This document shows positions 48,893 to 59,657 of a stretch of 64,000 nt of DNA, piece after piece. The number at the start of each line of letters is the position of its first letter. Position 1 is the stretch's first letter. The notes beneath the pieces are model-generated. The model saw only the letters and a list, made by a program, of their open reading frames with translations. It was not told the DNA's origin and searched no databases. Location of the stretch: contig NC_018329.1 of NCBI RefSeq assembly GCF_000234665.1, positions 804,489-868,488 on the forward strand, read 5' to 3'. A program made the position numbers and the translations under genes. Source of the DNA: Leishmania mexicana MHOM/GT/2001/U1103 (Eukaryota; Euglenozoa; Kinetoplastea; Trypanosomatida; Trypanosomatidae).

Positions 48893-48955
48893 CGGCTCGT
48901 CTTTCTGAATCCCGTTTCTCTGCCCCGTTTCTGAGTGTGCGCGTCGTGATCAGAT

Positions 48956-50677
48956 ATGGGCCGCACGAATGCGAAGAAGCAAGAGGCGCGAGAGGAGCGC
49001 CTCAGCAAGCTTCCTCAGTCAGATCGCTTAGCGAAGGTCGCCCTCATCAAGAAGAAGGAGGGCCGCGTACTCGATGCGGATGAAAAGCACGCACTGAAGA
49101 TGTCGTCAGTGCATGGCGAGATTCTGCGCCTGTGGGAGAAGCTGCGCACGCTTGAGGAGCGCGCGGAGGAGCAAGCTGCCATGCCTTCCAGCAAGAAGAC
49201 CGCATACGCGCACAAGTACCCCATGGTGGACAAGCTCATGCATCTCATCGAGCCCAAGTTCGCGAACCTCGTGCGCACACCGAGTGTGAGCCGAGTGGTG
49301 CAGTCAATGATCAAGTACGGTTCGGCGGAGCAGGTCAACAGGCTCTTGAAGTGGGTCTCGAAGGACTTTACCACCTACGCGACGGACGCCTACGCGCATT
49401 TCGTGGTTTGCGCGTTGGTACGTCACGTTCCACACGAGGCCTACAGCAAGTTGATGGCGCACGTGATTCCTTCCGTACCGCAGCTTGTAGCGCACAAGTT
49501 CGGCATCCAGGTGGTCCACTCTGTATACAGCAGTCGCTGGTGCAGCCCGGCGGACCGCAGCCTCCTCTTGTTAGCTGTGTTTAAAGACAGTGTAGCAGTG
49601 ATGAAGCGGTGGCCGGGGTACCCGGAGGTGGAGGCGGTCCTGAAGCAGAACCCGCCACTTCAGCGGCGCCTTCTCAGTCGCCTCTTTGACCTCAGCGACA
49701 AACTGGTGTCACAGAAGGAGGCAGTCGGGTACCCGTTCGTGCAGCGGCTCGTCGGCGCCTACGTACGGTGCGGCACGCGTGATGAGGTGAGCGAGTTGTG
49801 CGACACGCTACGTCCCCACATTACCGCTATTTCGGTCACCCGGGAAGGTGCCCCTCTTGCCTCCCTCGCCTTCTCCTTAACGGAGCCAAAGAAGCGCAAG
49901 GAGGTGCTTCACAGCTTCAACGCACAGCTGGGGGAGCTCTGCACCAGCAAGTACGCAGCACCGGTCATTGCTCGCCTGTTCGACCTCCTGTACGACGCGC
50001 AGATGCTGAGTAAGTACGTTGCGAGCGACCTAGCGGAGCACATTGGGCAGGTAGTCAACAGCCCCTATGGCTACCAGATCCTTATGCACCTGCTCACCCC
50101 GCACGAGGAGCGCAAGTGGAAGTTCCTGCTTCCCAACTGGCGGGAGCACAACCTCTTCTCCATGGAGAATAAAGAGTGGAACCACCACACGTGGCTGACG
50201 CCAACATTTGTGCCCGAGACGGTAGAGATTTGCAGCAAGCCTGCTGTCACGTCCCACCTCGCAGCGCTGCCAATGCTCGTCAAGGCATTCCTGCAGTATG
50301 TGACCGACGAAGCCAACAGCGCCAAGCTGAACCGCCACCACGCCGCACTCATCGCACGCGAAGTGCTGCACGTAGTACAGCACGAGCCACTCTACAAGGC
50401 CGCCATTCAGCTTTCCGCGGATGAGGAGCAGGCTTTGTCCAAGCTGGCTCCCGCACATGGCAAGCGAGAGCGTGATGACCCAGAGGAGGAAGTGGAGAAG
50501 CATGCCGCGACCCCGGAAAAGCGCCCCAAGCGCGAAAACGGCAGCCAGAAAGCCGCAGCGCTCACCTCCGCCGACAAGAGGAAGAAGGCAAAGGTGTCAA
50601 CGGTCACCTCGGCAGCCGCCCCACTGGAAGGCAGGCGGGTCAAGGCGGATCCAAAAAAGAGTGTCAAGAAGATTTAG
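48956..50677 (+). CDS. Pumilio-family nucleolar protein, PUF6/PUM3 (CPL-domain) type
   Basis: 573 residues. The protein has a Lys/Arg-rich N-terminus, irregular Pumilio-like helical repeats (about 85-400: FANLVRTPSVSRVVQSMIKYG, DAYAHFVVCALVRH, HKFGIQVVHSVYSS), a CPL-type region after them, and a highly basic C-terminus (KREN..., KKAKVST..., KKSVKKI) suited to nucleolar targeting. PUF6/PUM3 proteins work in 60S subunit assembly and bind RNA less sequence-specifically than classical Pumilio proteins. The repeat surface residues were not examined for base recognition. The gene directly follows the copy-3 repeat, which may fall in the preceding 3'UTR. Confidence 0.85.
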   Translation: MGRTNAKKQEAREERLSKLPQSDRLAKVALIKKKEGRVLDADEKHALKMSSVHGEILRLWEKLRTLEERAEEQAAMPSSKKTAYAHKYPMVDKLMHLIEPKFANLVRTPSVSRVVQSMIKYGSAEQVNRLLKWVSKDFTTYATDAYAHFVVCALVRHVPHEAYSKLMAHVIPSVPQLVAHKFGIQVVHSVYSSRWCSPADRSLLLLAVFKDSVAVMKRWPGYPEVEAVLKQNPPLQRRLLSRLFDLSDKLVSQKEAVGYPFVQRLVGAYVRCGTRDEVSELCDTLRPHITAISVTREGAPLASLAFSLTEPKKRKEVLHSFNAQLGELCTSKYAAPVIARLFDLLYDAQMLSKYVASDLAEHIGQVVNSPYGYQILMHLLTPHEERKWKFLLPNWREHNLFSMENKEWNHHTWLTPTFVPETVEICSKPAVTSHLAALPMLVKAFLQYVTDEANSAKLNRHHAALIAREVLHVVQHEPLYKAAIQLSADEEQALSKLAPAHGKRERDDPEEEVEKHAATPEKRPKRENGSQKAAALTSADKRKKAKVSTVTSAAAPLEGRRVKADPKKSVKKI

Positions 50678-51983
50678 ACCTTCACCGCATCAGCTGTGGT
50701 GCGCGTCCCTGTGAGTGCGTTGGCGTGTATAGGCATCGGAGGATAGCGTCAGCTTTAATGTGACTAATGAAGTGGATGTGCGCCACACGCGAGTGCGTGT
50801 CTCAGGGGACAGAAGAGGGTGGTTGCATGGGGGGCCGCTCTCCTCCTCTCTCCCTCTGACATGTGCGGAATGTGAGGGTGTCCTTGTCCTTGGTACAGCG
50901 GCGTGCGTTGTGCAAGGAAGGCGATGAAGGCTAGGGCAGCGGCGGTGGTCACCGAAGGAGAAGGAGCGCTTCTCCGCTCGTCCGTGGTTTCTCCTTGCCC
51001 TCCCCTCCTGCCGGCGCGGCAGCTCACTCGCTGATGCGCATCCACGAGCGAGCCTGTCGAGTAACTCATTGCTGTTGTTTATTCTTTTAAATCTCTGTTG
51101 GTCGCCGTTCTCGGATTCCCTAAGCCGTGTTTTAAGACAAGAGCGAAACGAAGGCCGCTAAAGTTCGAACAGTCCCCCGCAGGCGTGAGAGGTGGAAGAG
51201 AGGAGGCACCCGCCAATCAGTGAGCTTGAGGACACTTCACCTACTCGAGGACATGCATGCATGCACGAATGCAACGAGAACAGGTGGTTTCCTATACGTA
51301 CCCCTTTCCTGCAACGAGTGGTGGTTGACACGTGCGGGTGTGCAAGCAGCTGCTCTATGCTCACAAAGGCAGCGCTTTCCCATGCGACATGGTCTCACGC
51401 ATTGGGGGAGGGGAAGTGCGCTTACTTTGTGTTTCCATGCAGGCGCACTCGCAAGGCTCTGAAAGGGGACTGCCACTCGGCTCCGTGTCTGTTCCACTTG
51501 CTGTTTGGCTGTGTCACCTATCCATAAGTAGGTGAACGGGAGGGGGAGGACACTTCCTCGTGTCACGTCGACACGCGCGGTGGCCAGACCTCTTCTCCCA
51601 TTGTACACCGACCTACCGACGTCTGCTGCGATCCACCTCCACTTCCTCTGCCGCGCTTACTACTCATGGTGGTGTGGTCGTCTTCTTGCCCACGCCCACC
51701 ATTAAGCGGTGCTATCAAATTGATATCGCGGCGAGTGGCCATCTCTCTCTCCCTCCCCCTCGTCTCCTTGCCATTGGACTATAAAAGTCTGTCACTCCCT
51801 CGCTTGTACAGCCAGCGCAGCGTCAACAACATCGAGCGCCTTCTTTCCCGTTGCAACCGCCACAGACGCCAGCCTATGTAGTCACAGCGGTGCATAGACT
51901 TCAGGGCCGAGCTGCACTGCGCGCACACAAGACTGTAGGCTGTTGTCCTTTGTTTGCGTGCTGCTCTGTAGAGCCTTCTCTAC
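50678..51983 (+). other. PUF6-adenylate kinase spacer
   Basis: 1306 nt without a recognised gene or long repeat; pyrimidine-rich at about 51600-51800 and just before the adenylate kinase acceptor at 51970-51971. Confidence 0.5.
51970..51971 (+). promoter_or_regulatory. Predicted spliced-leader acceptor, adenylate kinase
   Basis: T-rich tract (about 51945-51968) followed by GTAG at 51971; ATG follows 13 nt later. Confidence 0.35.
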
Positions 51984-52688
51984 ATGTCGAGCAAGTTCCT
52001 GCGGCTGCTGTTCGTAGGTGCGCCGGGTGTGGGGAAAGGGACTTACTCCGGTCGCGCGGCCGTGTTGCTTGGCTGCCACGCCGTCTCCAGCGGAGAGCTT
52101 CTGCGGAAGGAGGTTGCTGAGGCCACGGCGATCGGCAAGCAGGTGAAGGAGCTGATTGAGAATGGCGTCTTTGTTCCCGATGAGATCATCACAAAGATGG
52201 TGGTGCAGCACATAACGTCCCTGTCAGCCGACAAGGAGCGTCCAAACGGGTACATCTTGGACGGGTACCCACGCAACGTCTCGCAGGCAACAGCTCTGTG
52301 GACGTCGGGGGATATCAAGATCGACCACGTCATCAACCTCACTCAACCGCGTAACGTGATCATCAAGAAGCTCTCGTCGCGTCGCTCTTGCCCGGACTGC
52401 GGGTTTGTGTACAACCTCGCCTCTATTAACGAGGGAGGGATCAAGATGGACCCCCTCAAGCCCAAGCTGGATGGCGTGTGCGACAAGTGCGGCTGCACAA
52501 AACCTCTCATCACCCGAAAGGACGATGCCATCGATGTCGTGACAAAGCGCCAGGATGCGTACAGCGCCGTCGCAGCGCCACTCCTGCGCTTTTACAGGGA
52601 GAGGGGCATCCTGCACGAGTTCCCGGTACTGGGTGGCACAAAACTCTACTTGCCGAAGCTGCTCGAGTTGATCTCGACGTTGGATTAG
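51984..52688 (+). CDS. AK: Adenylate kinase, long form with zinc-type lid
   Basis: 234 residues. P-loop GAPGVGKGT at 12-20, NMP-binding ILDGYPR at 91-97, and an extended lid (about 131-182) that contains CPDC (136-139) and CDKC (166-169), the four-Cys arrangement typical of zinc-stabilised long adenylate kinases. The lid is followed by LITRKDD, carrying the Arg and Asp residues expected for phosphate contact. The enzyme interconverts ATP + AMP and 2 ADP. No signal or import sequence is evident; trypanosomatids have several isoforms with different locations, so which one this is cannot be decided. The start ATG follows a clean splice site. Confidence 0.92.
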   Translation: MSSKFLRLLFVGAPGVGKGTYSGRAAVLLGCHAVSSGELLRKEVAEATAIGKQVKELIENGVFVPDEIITKMVVQHITSLSADKERPNGYILDGYPRNVSQATALWTSGDIKIDHVINLTQPRNVIIKKLSSRRSCPDCGFVYNLASINEGGIKMDPLKPKLDGVCDKCGCTKPLITRKDDAIDVVTKRQDAYSAVAAPLLRFYRERGILHEFPVLGGTKLYLPKLLELISTLD

Positions 52689-53553
52689 GGCACCTGGCGC
52701 GTTTCTCTCCTTCATCGCACGAGGCCTTCTCGCTCCTTTTCTACCGTTTCGTGTGCGTGTGTGTGCGGTTTCGTGCAGGCGCTTTGTTTCAAGATGCGAG
52801 CGCCGCTTCCGTTGTTCTTGGATCTGATCGTCTCTCTTTTCCGGCCTCATCGGCCTCTCTTCGATGTTCTCTCTCTCGCTTCTCTACGCCTGTTTCGACT
52901 TGAAAGTGGTGTTCGTCCTCTTCAGTACATCGCCACCCGGATGCGCAGAGGAAAATTAACGCCTTCGCCAGGCACAGTGGCAAGTAGACGGCCGGGGCGA
53001 TCGAGACTCTCCGAGCACTTTGTCAAGCACCGAAAGGAGCATCAAGGGACCGCGCGCCTCTCGTGCCTGCGCCTCGCTTCCCGTCTCGTTCTCCCCTTGT
53101 GTGTGTGTGTGTGTGTGGCTCGCTCTTCTCTCGCTCTCTTGAGTGCTGCACCACTACGCAACAAAGGCTTGGGACAGTGCCTTCGCCAGAAGGTGGCAGT
53201 CACGAGGATGGGGGTGAAGTGTGAAGAGATACCTCGAGTTCCGTTCTCCGCCCACACCGCGCGGGCTTCTACTGTTGCGCCGCTGGAGTGACCCAGGGCC
53301 AGTCTCTCCTCCTCCGTTCCTGTCGTGTGCTTTGCTTCTCACTTCCTTCGCCACATCTCTCTCTGTACCTCGTTGTGTCTCTCTTCGTGACTGTTGGGGT
53401 GTCTTTGTTGACCCCCTCCCCCCGACGCTTCGCTGCTTGAACACACGCACACACTCGTTGCTAGCAGCAGTCGTGCGTGACCTCTCTCGACTTCCCGTCC
53501 ACTTGAATCAGTGCTCCTCTTTTTCTGTTCGTCCTCTCCGCGCCGTTTCTGCC
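52689..53553 (+). other. Adenylate kinase-small membrane protein spacer
   Basis: 865 nt. A (GT)n tract lies at 53099-53117; pyrimidine-rich at 53290-53550. The frame of the next gene is open to 53221, but no suitable ATG precedes 53554. Confidence 0.5.
53099..53117. repeat. (GT)n microsatellite
   Basis: GT dinucleotide run of about 19 nt in the spacer. Confidence 0.85.
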
Positions 53554-53943
53554 ATGCCGCCGCGCCGAAAAATCGCCTCTCGCTCCAAGTCGAGATCTGC
53601 TTCGCAGTCCTCGCGGAAGTCGTCTCCGCGTCCGTCTGGTCGCGCACCAGCCAAGAGCCCGTCACTGCCACCTCCGGATCCCGTGGCTGTGCAGCGGCTG
53701 ATCGATGAGGCCATTGCGCGCGCGCGGGAAAGGCGCGCATCCAATGATGCTGCGGCTCCGCCAACAAGTGTGAGCGCCTCATCGCATCACCCTGTCTCGA
53801 CGTGCTTTTCCAAGCGCCTCTTCTCTGTTAGCGTGTCGGAGAAGATGAGGGACATGATTGGGGCTTTTCTAGTCACCTGCATCACGGTGTACTTCACATG
53901 GGCCGGCTATGCCTTCTACCGCGAACTGACCATGAACCAGTAA
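53554..53943 (+). CDS. Small membrane protein A (paralogue of 55334 gene), C-terminal anchor
   Basis: 129 residues from the ATG at 53554 (MPPRRKIASRSKSRS). The N-terminal 95 residues are Ser/Arg/Pro-rich and probably disordered. A single hydrophobic segment lies at about 102-120 followed by a short conserved tail: DMIGAFLVTCITVYFTW then GYAFYRELTMNQ. The last 32 residues are about 50% identical to the end of the 68-residue protein encoded at 55334 (D, G, A, L, C, I, VYFT, GY, FYRE conserved). I do not recognise the family. Layout suggests a tail-anchored membrane protein, with the basic stretch facing the cytosol. Confidence 0.78.
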   Translation: MPPRRKIASRSKSRSASQSSRKSSPRPSGRAPAKSPSLPPPDPVAVQRLIDEAIARARERRASNDAAAPPTSVSASSHHPVSTCFSKRLFSVSVSEKMRDMIGAFLVTCITVYFTWAGYAFYRELTMNQ

Positions 53944-55333
53944 TAGGGCTGGTGGTCGCCGTGTGTGTAGGGTGGGAGTGTGGCGACAGGCACCGCTACT
54001 TGGCCTTCTGGCTAGAGGACGTCACGTGCCGTTGACCGAGGCACGCGGGTAAGCCTCAGGCGAAGCAAAGGCAGGCGGGCCTTCACTCCGTCAAAGTGAG
54101 GTCCCTCAGCCCCCATTTCGCCACTTCTCTTTTCTCTTAGAGCCTACCGCGTTCTTCTTTGGCCACTTTCCCTCGCGACACTTCCTTTGGCGGAGTCACA
54201 CACTCATACACAGTCCCGCACGTACAGTAGATGCACCACCACCCTCTACCCACCGATCTCTCTCTCGGGCTGTGCAGTTGGTCCCCCCCTCCCCAAGCAC
54301 TTCCATTAGATATGCGCGTTATAGACGAGTGTAACAGTCAGCGCTGTTCTCTCTTGCGTGGGGTTGTGTGTATGCGCGGGTTGGTATGAGGATGCCTGGA
54401 TTGAGCGCGTCCCCCCCTCCACACACACACGCACACACACCCAAAGTCCAATACGCGAGCACACGCCAACCCACAGGAGATGAGGAGAGAGGAAAATGCA
54501 AGAAAAGGAGCTGAAGCATGAACACACTACATTTTTCCTTCTTCTCCACGCACGTTGCCCTGCCCATGATTTGTGCCGCTGCGCCGTGGCCAACCGCTAC
54601 CTACCCCTAATGTTGCGGTTCCTCGCCAGTGGTTGCTGCGTGTCCGCATCTCTTGTCCTTGTCAAGGGTACGGCAGGCTCTCTCCCGACCGCGCCAAGGA
54701 CGAGCGAGGGTGACCACGATGATGCCTCACATTGCTACTTGGCGCGCCTTGACACCGTTTCCTGAGACTGTGAACCTTTCTCCGTTTCTATGCTACCCCT
54801 TCTGCACTCCCCCTTCTTCTCTCCTTTTCTTTGGATGCGCGTGACACCCTCGTCTCTCTCCATGTGCTTCTCACCCTTCCACCACCCCCGACCCGCGCAC
54901 ACGCACACCCGTGTGCGGGCTCTCCCATTTACCGATACATTCGGCCCTGTGCATTACACGCATAAACACCCACGCAACAATGAATGATTGCGCTAAACTG
55001 CGGCTTCACAAGTATGTTTAGCGTCGCTACCTACCTTCCCCCTCCTCTCTCTGGTCTCTGCTTTCTGCAACTCTTACAGTCGTTATTTCACCTTCGCCAG
55101 GCTGCGTCTTTCCCCGCTGGATTTGGGTGTTTTGCCTTTCTTACTGAGCGTTCCCCATCCCGCACTCTCCGCTGCCTTCTCTCTGCCTGCTTAGCGACTT
55201 GTCTGTCCACTGCACTAGACGAAAAAAGGGGCGGAGAATACCGCTCTTACGCACACGCGCGTTCTCGATCAAGAAGTCGGGGCATTCCTGCAGTACGCCA
55301 TCCGTATCATAAGCCTCAAAGATAGCAGAAGCC
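53944..55333 (+). other. Spacer between the two small membrane protein genes
   Basis: 1390 nt of ordinary spacer, with CA-rich short stretches near 54420-54440 and pyrimidine-rich 54800-54880. No gene or strong repeat seen. Confidence 0.5.
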
Positions 55334-55540
55334 ATGAAGGCGGATCAGGTCAAGGCCACCGACAAGCCGAAAGACGGTTTCTGGATCGAGAAGTGCGTCG
55401 GGAATGCGGCTGTTATCTACTCCAAGGACACCACGGACCGCTTGACTGACCTTGCTGGCGCGCTCCTGATTATGTGCATATCTGTGTACTTCACCGTTGG
55501 CGGTTACCTGTTCTACCGTGAAATCGTTCTGAGCGAGTAG
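55334..55540 (+). CDS. Small membrane protein B (68 residues), paralogue of the 53554 gene
   Basis: 68 residues from the ATG at 55334 (MKADQVKATDKPKDGFWIEK). A hydrophilic N-terminus of about 35 residues precedes one hydrophobic segment (about 41-58: LAGALLIMCISVYFTVGG) and the ending YLFYREIVLSE. The membrane segment and tail align with the C-terminus of the protein encoded 1.4 kb upstream, so the two are probably an old tandem duplication that diverged at the N-terminus. No family recognised. Codon use supports a real gene despite the short length. Confidence 0.75.
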   Translation: MKADQVKATDKPKDGFWIEKCVGNAAVIYSKDTTDRLTDLAGALLIMCISVYFTVGGYLFYREIVLSE

Positions 55541-57497
55541 CCGATAGACGAGAGAGATTCTGTTTGAAAGGAATTGGACGAAGGTGGGGAAGGAGTGGGC
55601 GGACGGGAGAGACACCCCTGGAGGACAATCACTGGCGGCGTATTGCACTCTAGTTGCTGCACCGTCTCTGCTCCCCCTCCCCCTCCCCCTTTCCCATCCC
55701 TCTCCTTTCACTGCCAAAAGGAGAGTACCATTTCCGCCACATCCATTCCACAGCCCCCCCTCCCCCCAAGCACACACGCACACACACACAGTCGCAAAAA
55801 AGTCCAAAGATTAACAGTTGTGCGTGCGCTGCTCCCCCCATCTGTCTCATCCTCTGTTCGGTTTCCTTGTCTCTCTTCTTTCCCTCTGTCTAACTTCATT
55901 TCATTTCTGCCCTTCTAACGTGTGTGTCCGTGTGCCTGGCAGAGAGGAGGGGGGGCATGGCGTGGCATGGCATGAGTCTTTCTTCCCATCTGCGCATACA
56001 AATATGTTTCATTATATGTCTTTCATCCGCCACTCGCTCCGGTGGACTGTTCCCTTCTTACCTTCTGCTGCCTACTGCCGCAGTCTGGGGATCCCCACCT
56101 CTATTCTCTCTTCTCTGTCTCCTGAGTCATTGAAGTCATCCAACACCTTCTCTCATGTCTCTGTGCTTGATTCTTCGCATCCTGAGGTCTTGGTCTTTCG
56201 CCGGTGACGTCTTCTACCTCACTCATCTCTGGGAAGGTGGTTGGCGTCTCTGTGTGTGCATGCGTGGGTCCATCTTCCTCCCTGTCTAAGTGTGTTCAAG
56301 TCGTGGCCACTCTGGTGTGTCCTCGGCGATACGGACGCGGTGGCATGTGTCCACGGCTGCGCATTCGCACAACGCCTCGTCCCCGTTCCGCGTCGGTACA
56401 GGGCCGGAGGTTCCTCCTAGGAGGGGCAGGGGAGAGGAAACGTGGCGGTGCATTGTTGTTTGACGATGACCGTTGCCGAAAACACACACGCACACGGACA
56501 GACCCACCAAGAGACGTGTAGAAGCCGGGGGATTCGCGACGCTACGAAGGTGCGTGAGTGAGATGACGGTGGCTTTTCTCGGAGAAGTAACAAAGCAACT
56601 GTACTAGCAAAAGACAGGCGTCATGCCGTACACATCAGCTGATAAGTCGGGTGACTTCCTACGCTCCCGTTTGCTCTGCGGTTTCTTGTCCGCCGCACAC
56701 GCCACACAGCACGTGGGTAGTCGCTTGCAGTGTGAACGAAGCCCGTACGATGCAGTTCATTCTCTCAGATGGCTTCGATCACACACAACGCCGACGTGTG
56801 CGCGTGGATCGTCAAGCCCGCGTGAGCTTGCGCATATATGCACCCCGAACGTCCGCGCACTCACGCCTACATCAGTATATATGTATATATTCTGCGGCAC
56901 TTTCACAGCCACACTTTACACCTCTCTCCTTCTCGCGGCTACGCCTACTCTTTGTTCCCTTCAGAGACGACGGCTGTGTTCCTGCTGCTGCCCACAGTTT
57001 TCGCTGACCCTCTCCCTGGCTCTCTTCATGCTGTGCGCAGAAGCTCGGGCGCACTCTGCTTGCGTTTCTCACGTTTTCTGTTGCGTTGTTTCTCGCTGCA
57101 CACCCCACCCCCTTCACCGTGCCCTCCCACGGGGTGTGCTGGTGTGCCCTCATTTTCATTTGTCTTCTCTTTCCGGTGATGTTTCCTTCGCTTGCGCCGC
57201 TCGTTGACACACACGCCCATACACACATACGCTCCTCACGCACGAACGGACGCACGCAGGCGGCACCGATGGTGTGCTGCAGTGGTCTCTTTGTGAGCGC
57301 TGCTGCCTCGTTTGGGCGCTCCCCATCTTCACGTCTGAATCGTCTGCCTCCTCAGCGGCACTACAACAATTCTGCGCTTCTCCATTTGACCTGCTGCCTT
57401 CCTCGGTACCTCCACCGGCCCTGCGGCGCGCGAGTTCTTCTGCCGTGATGGCAACCTGCTCCACTCTGAGATTCACCGCCGGCTACGAAAGACGCTC
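55541..57497 (+). other. Spacer before GspS
   Basis: 1957 nt. C-rich and CA-rich tracts near 55670-55795, tandem-like GGCATGGCGT near 55953-55973, and TA-rich patch near 56876-56890. No gene convincingly present. The open frame at 57274-57648 overlaps the GspS start and is a shadow. Confidence 0.5.
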
Positions 57498-59657
57498 ATG
57501 TTTCCTCTGCCACACGATCACCACTACCACACGCACCACCGCGGCACTGAGCTGGTGCCCTTTGATCAGGTCATCGGTGTCACCCCAGATGGCCTGCCCG
57601 TCATATCCAACGGGAACGAGTTCCACTTCAGCAACCTCCAGTCTGTGACGCCTTCCTATCAGGCGCTCTGCTCCTTCGACCGCAAGGCGCCGGTAACTGT
57701 GCCGTACGCGAAGCTTGGTGTCAAATGGCAGTGCGTTGAGTTTGCACGCCGCTACCTCGCATCCCGCAAGGCTGTGTGGACGGCGCTCATGCCGATCGCC
57801 GCGGACATGTGGAGCGCAGAGACGCCGTTCGTGCACGTGCAGGATGGCACACCGGTGGAGTTCACGCGGACCCCCAACAGATCACACGGCCCGGCGCCGG
57901 CGATGTCGGATATCATCGTTTGGGGTCAGAGCGAGGAGACACCGTTTGGCCACGTCGCGATTGTGACGGAGGTGCTGCCGGAGGCGGTGCGGGTAGCGGA
58001 GCAGAACCAGGGCTTTGAGCGGTGGGCGCAGGGCATGCTGTACAGCCGGGAGATTCTAATGCAGCGCAGCAGCGCAGGCACAGTAGAGCTTGTAGACAAC
58101 GACCCGGTGCTGGGGTGGGTGACGCTGCACTGCCCCTACTACGACTTTTGCGATGGTGATCTGGCCGACAAGTTCCGCATTGTCACCGGACCGGGCTGCA
58201 TTGTGCGCCAGCCCTTCCCCAAACACGTGGAGTTGCCGTGGCTGCAACCAGAGGAGCGGTGCGACTTTTATCTGAAGCGCTCCCTTGCGATTGGCGGCAA
58301 CGTCGGCGACGATGCGAGGGCGGAGGAGTGTGACGTGCCCAGCGCTTTTTACTTTCTCGACTATGACATCTGGTGCCGGCTCGGGCGTGCGGCTCACTCG
58401 CTGCACCGCATCGCCATGGCTGCCACAGCCAAGGTCCTCGACGATGCGGACTCGGCGTATCTCTTGGAGCACTACTTTGGGGTACCCCCAGAGATTCATC
58501 CGCTGCTGCGTCGCTCCTGGGAGATGATGCCGCCAATGTGTGGCCGCTTTGACTTCGGCTACGACGGCAACAAGGTGGCGATGCTGGAGTACAACTGCGA
58601 CTCCTCTGGCGCGCTGCTGGAGTGCTGCAACACCCAAGAGAAGATGGCCATCTACTACGGCGTGTCGCAGGGGATGTCGACCGGCTCCTTCTTGGGGGCC
58701 AAGTGCTTGTCACACTTTGCGCGCCTGATGTCAAACGAGAAGGTGTGCCCCAAGCACAAGCTGATCCACTTCATGATTGACGACGACGACGAGGAGCGCT
58801 ACACCGCCATGTGCATGATGAACTTTGCAGAGAAAGCCGGTTTCCACACGAAGCTTTGCGTGAAGCTCATCGACTTCCGTTACCGCGACGGCGCTCCTGC
58901 CAACGCCGCCCCGCTCTCCGTGCCATGCGACTACCCTATCATAGTTGACAGTGACGGCGACGAGGTTCTTATGGTGTGGAAGACGTGGTCGTGGGACACG
59001 GTGTTGAGACAATATCACCGCCAGCGCAGTGCAACAGACTCGATAAGCGGTCCGACGCTCTCTGACATTCTCCTCAACAACAACATTTGCGTCATCGAGC
59101 CGCTCTGGAAAGCTGTGACAGGGAGCAAGGCGATTCTCCCCTTTATGCACGCTCTGGCTCCTGACCACGAGCACATCCTCGCGGCGGACTTTGTGCCCAC
59201 AAAAGACATCATCTCCCACCACTACATCTCCAAGCCCATTAACGGTCGAGCTGGGCAGAACATCATGATGTTTGACCCTGTGACCGACGCGTCGGAGCTG
59301 AACGCGGCTCCTCAAGGGATGCTCAGTGAGAGCTCGTCGCAGCTCTTCTCCAACAGGTCGCTGGCCGCCTCCTGCTCTGCGCTACAGAGCCAGTCGATAG
59401 ACCGCACCAATGAGTGCTCGGCCGGCACCTTTTTCGCCTCCGCCGTCGTCTATCAGAAGCGTTTCTTCTTGAAGAAATTTGAAGGCAAGTACTTCCCCAT
59501 TTTCTGTGGCTGGATGACTGACGACGAATTTGGTGGTGTCGTCGTCCGCGAAGACACATCAAAGATCACGAAGCTGGATAGCATCGTCATCCCCGCGCGC
59601 GTTGTGCGCGAGAACGTCTCTCTCGGTGTGGCGTACGCTGACGAAGGTGAGACGTAG
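57498..59657 (+). CDS. GSPS: Glutathionylspermidine synthetase/amidase
   Basis: 719 residues, close to the length of other trypanosomatid GspS enzymes. Bifunctional: an N-terminal CHAP-type amidase domain (about 25-200) with catalytic Cys79 in VKWQCVEFARRYL and His152 in GHVAIVTEV; then a C-terminal ATP-grasp synthetase domain (about 210-710), with RFDFGYDGNKVAMLEYNC and later the family ending FGGVVVREDTSKITKLDS. It joins glutathione and spermidine using ATP; trypanothione synthetase (not in this window) takes this on to trypanothione. The frame is open throughout. The literature as I recall it describes GspS as a pseudogene in L. major and functional in L. infantum and Crithidia. The close paralogue trypanothione synthetase is the alternative; similarity is high, so the call needs alignment. 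Confidence 0.85.
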   Translation: MFPLPHDHHYHTHHRGTELVPFDQVIGVTPDGLPVISNGNEFHFSNLQSVTPSYQALCSFDRKAPVTVPYAKLGVKWQCVEFARRYLASRKAVWTALMPIAADMWSAETPFVHVQDGTPVEFTRTPNRSHGPAPAMSDIIVWGQSEETPFGHVAIVTEVLPEAVRVAEQNQGFERWAQGMLYSREILMQRSSAGTVELVDNDPVLGWVTLHCPYYDFCDGDLADKFRIVTGPGCIVRQPFPKHVELPWLQPEERCDFYLKRSLAIGGNVGDDARAEECDVPSAFYFLDYDIWCRLGRAAHSLHRIAMAATAKVLDDADSAYLLEHYFGVPPEIHPLLRRSWEMMPPMCGRFDFGYDGNKVAMLEYNCDSSGALLECCNTQEKMAIYYGVSQGMSTGSFLGAKCLSHFARLMSNEKVCPKHKLIHFMIDDDDEERYTAMCMMNFAEKAGFHTKLCVKLIDFRYRDGAPANAAPLSVPCDYPIIVDSDGDEVLMVWKTWSWDTVLRQYHRQRSATDSISGPTLSDILLNNNICVIEPLWKAVTGSKAILPFMHALAPDHEHILAADFVPTKDIISHHYISKPINGRAGQNIMMFDPVTDASELNAAPQGMLSESSSQLFSNRSLAASCSALQSQSIDRTNECSAGTFFASAVVYQKRFFLKKFEGKYFPIFCGWMTDDEFGGVVVREDTSKITKLDSIVIPARVVRENVSLGVAYADEGET

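Larger units (their letters stand above)
47682..48955 (+). other. Spacer carrying repeat copy 3
   Basis: 1274 nt. Dispersed repeat copy 3 lies at 48130-48740, then ordinary spacer leading to an acceptor AG near 48891 and the PUF6 gene. No other gene. Confidence 0.6.

Noticed and set aside
57274..57648. Open frame overlapping the GspS start
   Set aside because: Different frame, overlaps the GspS CDS and has Ser/Thr-rich composition typical of the spacer.
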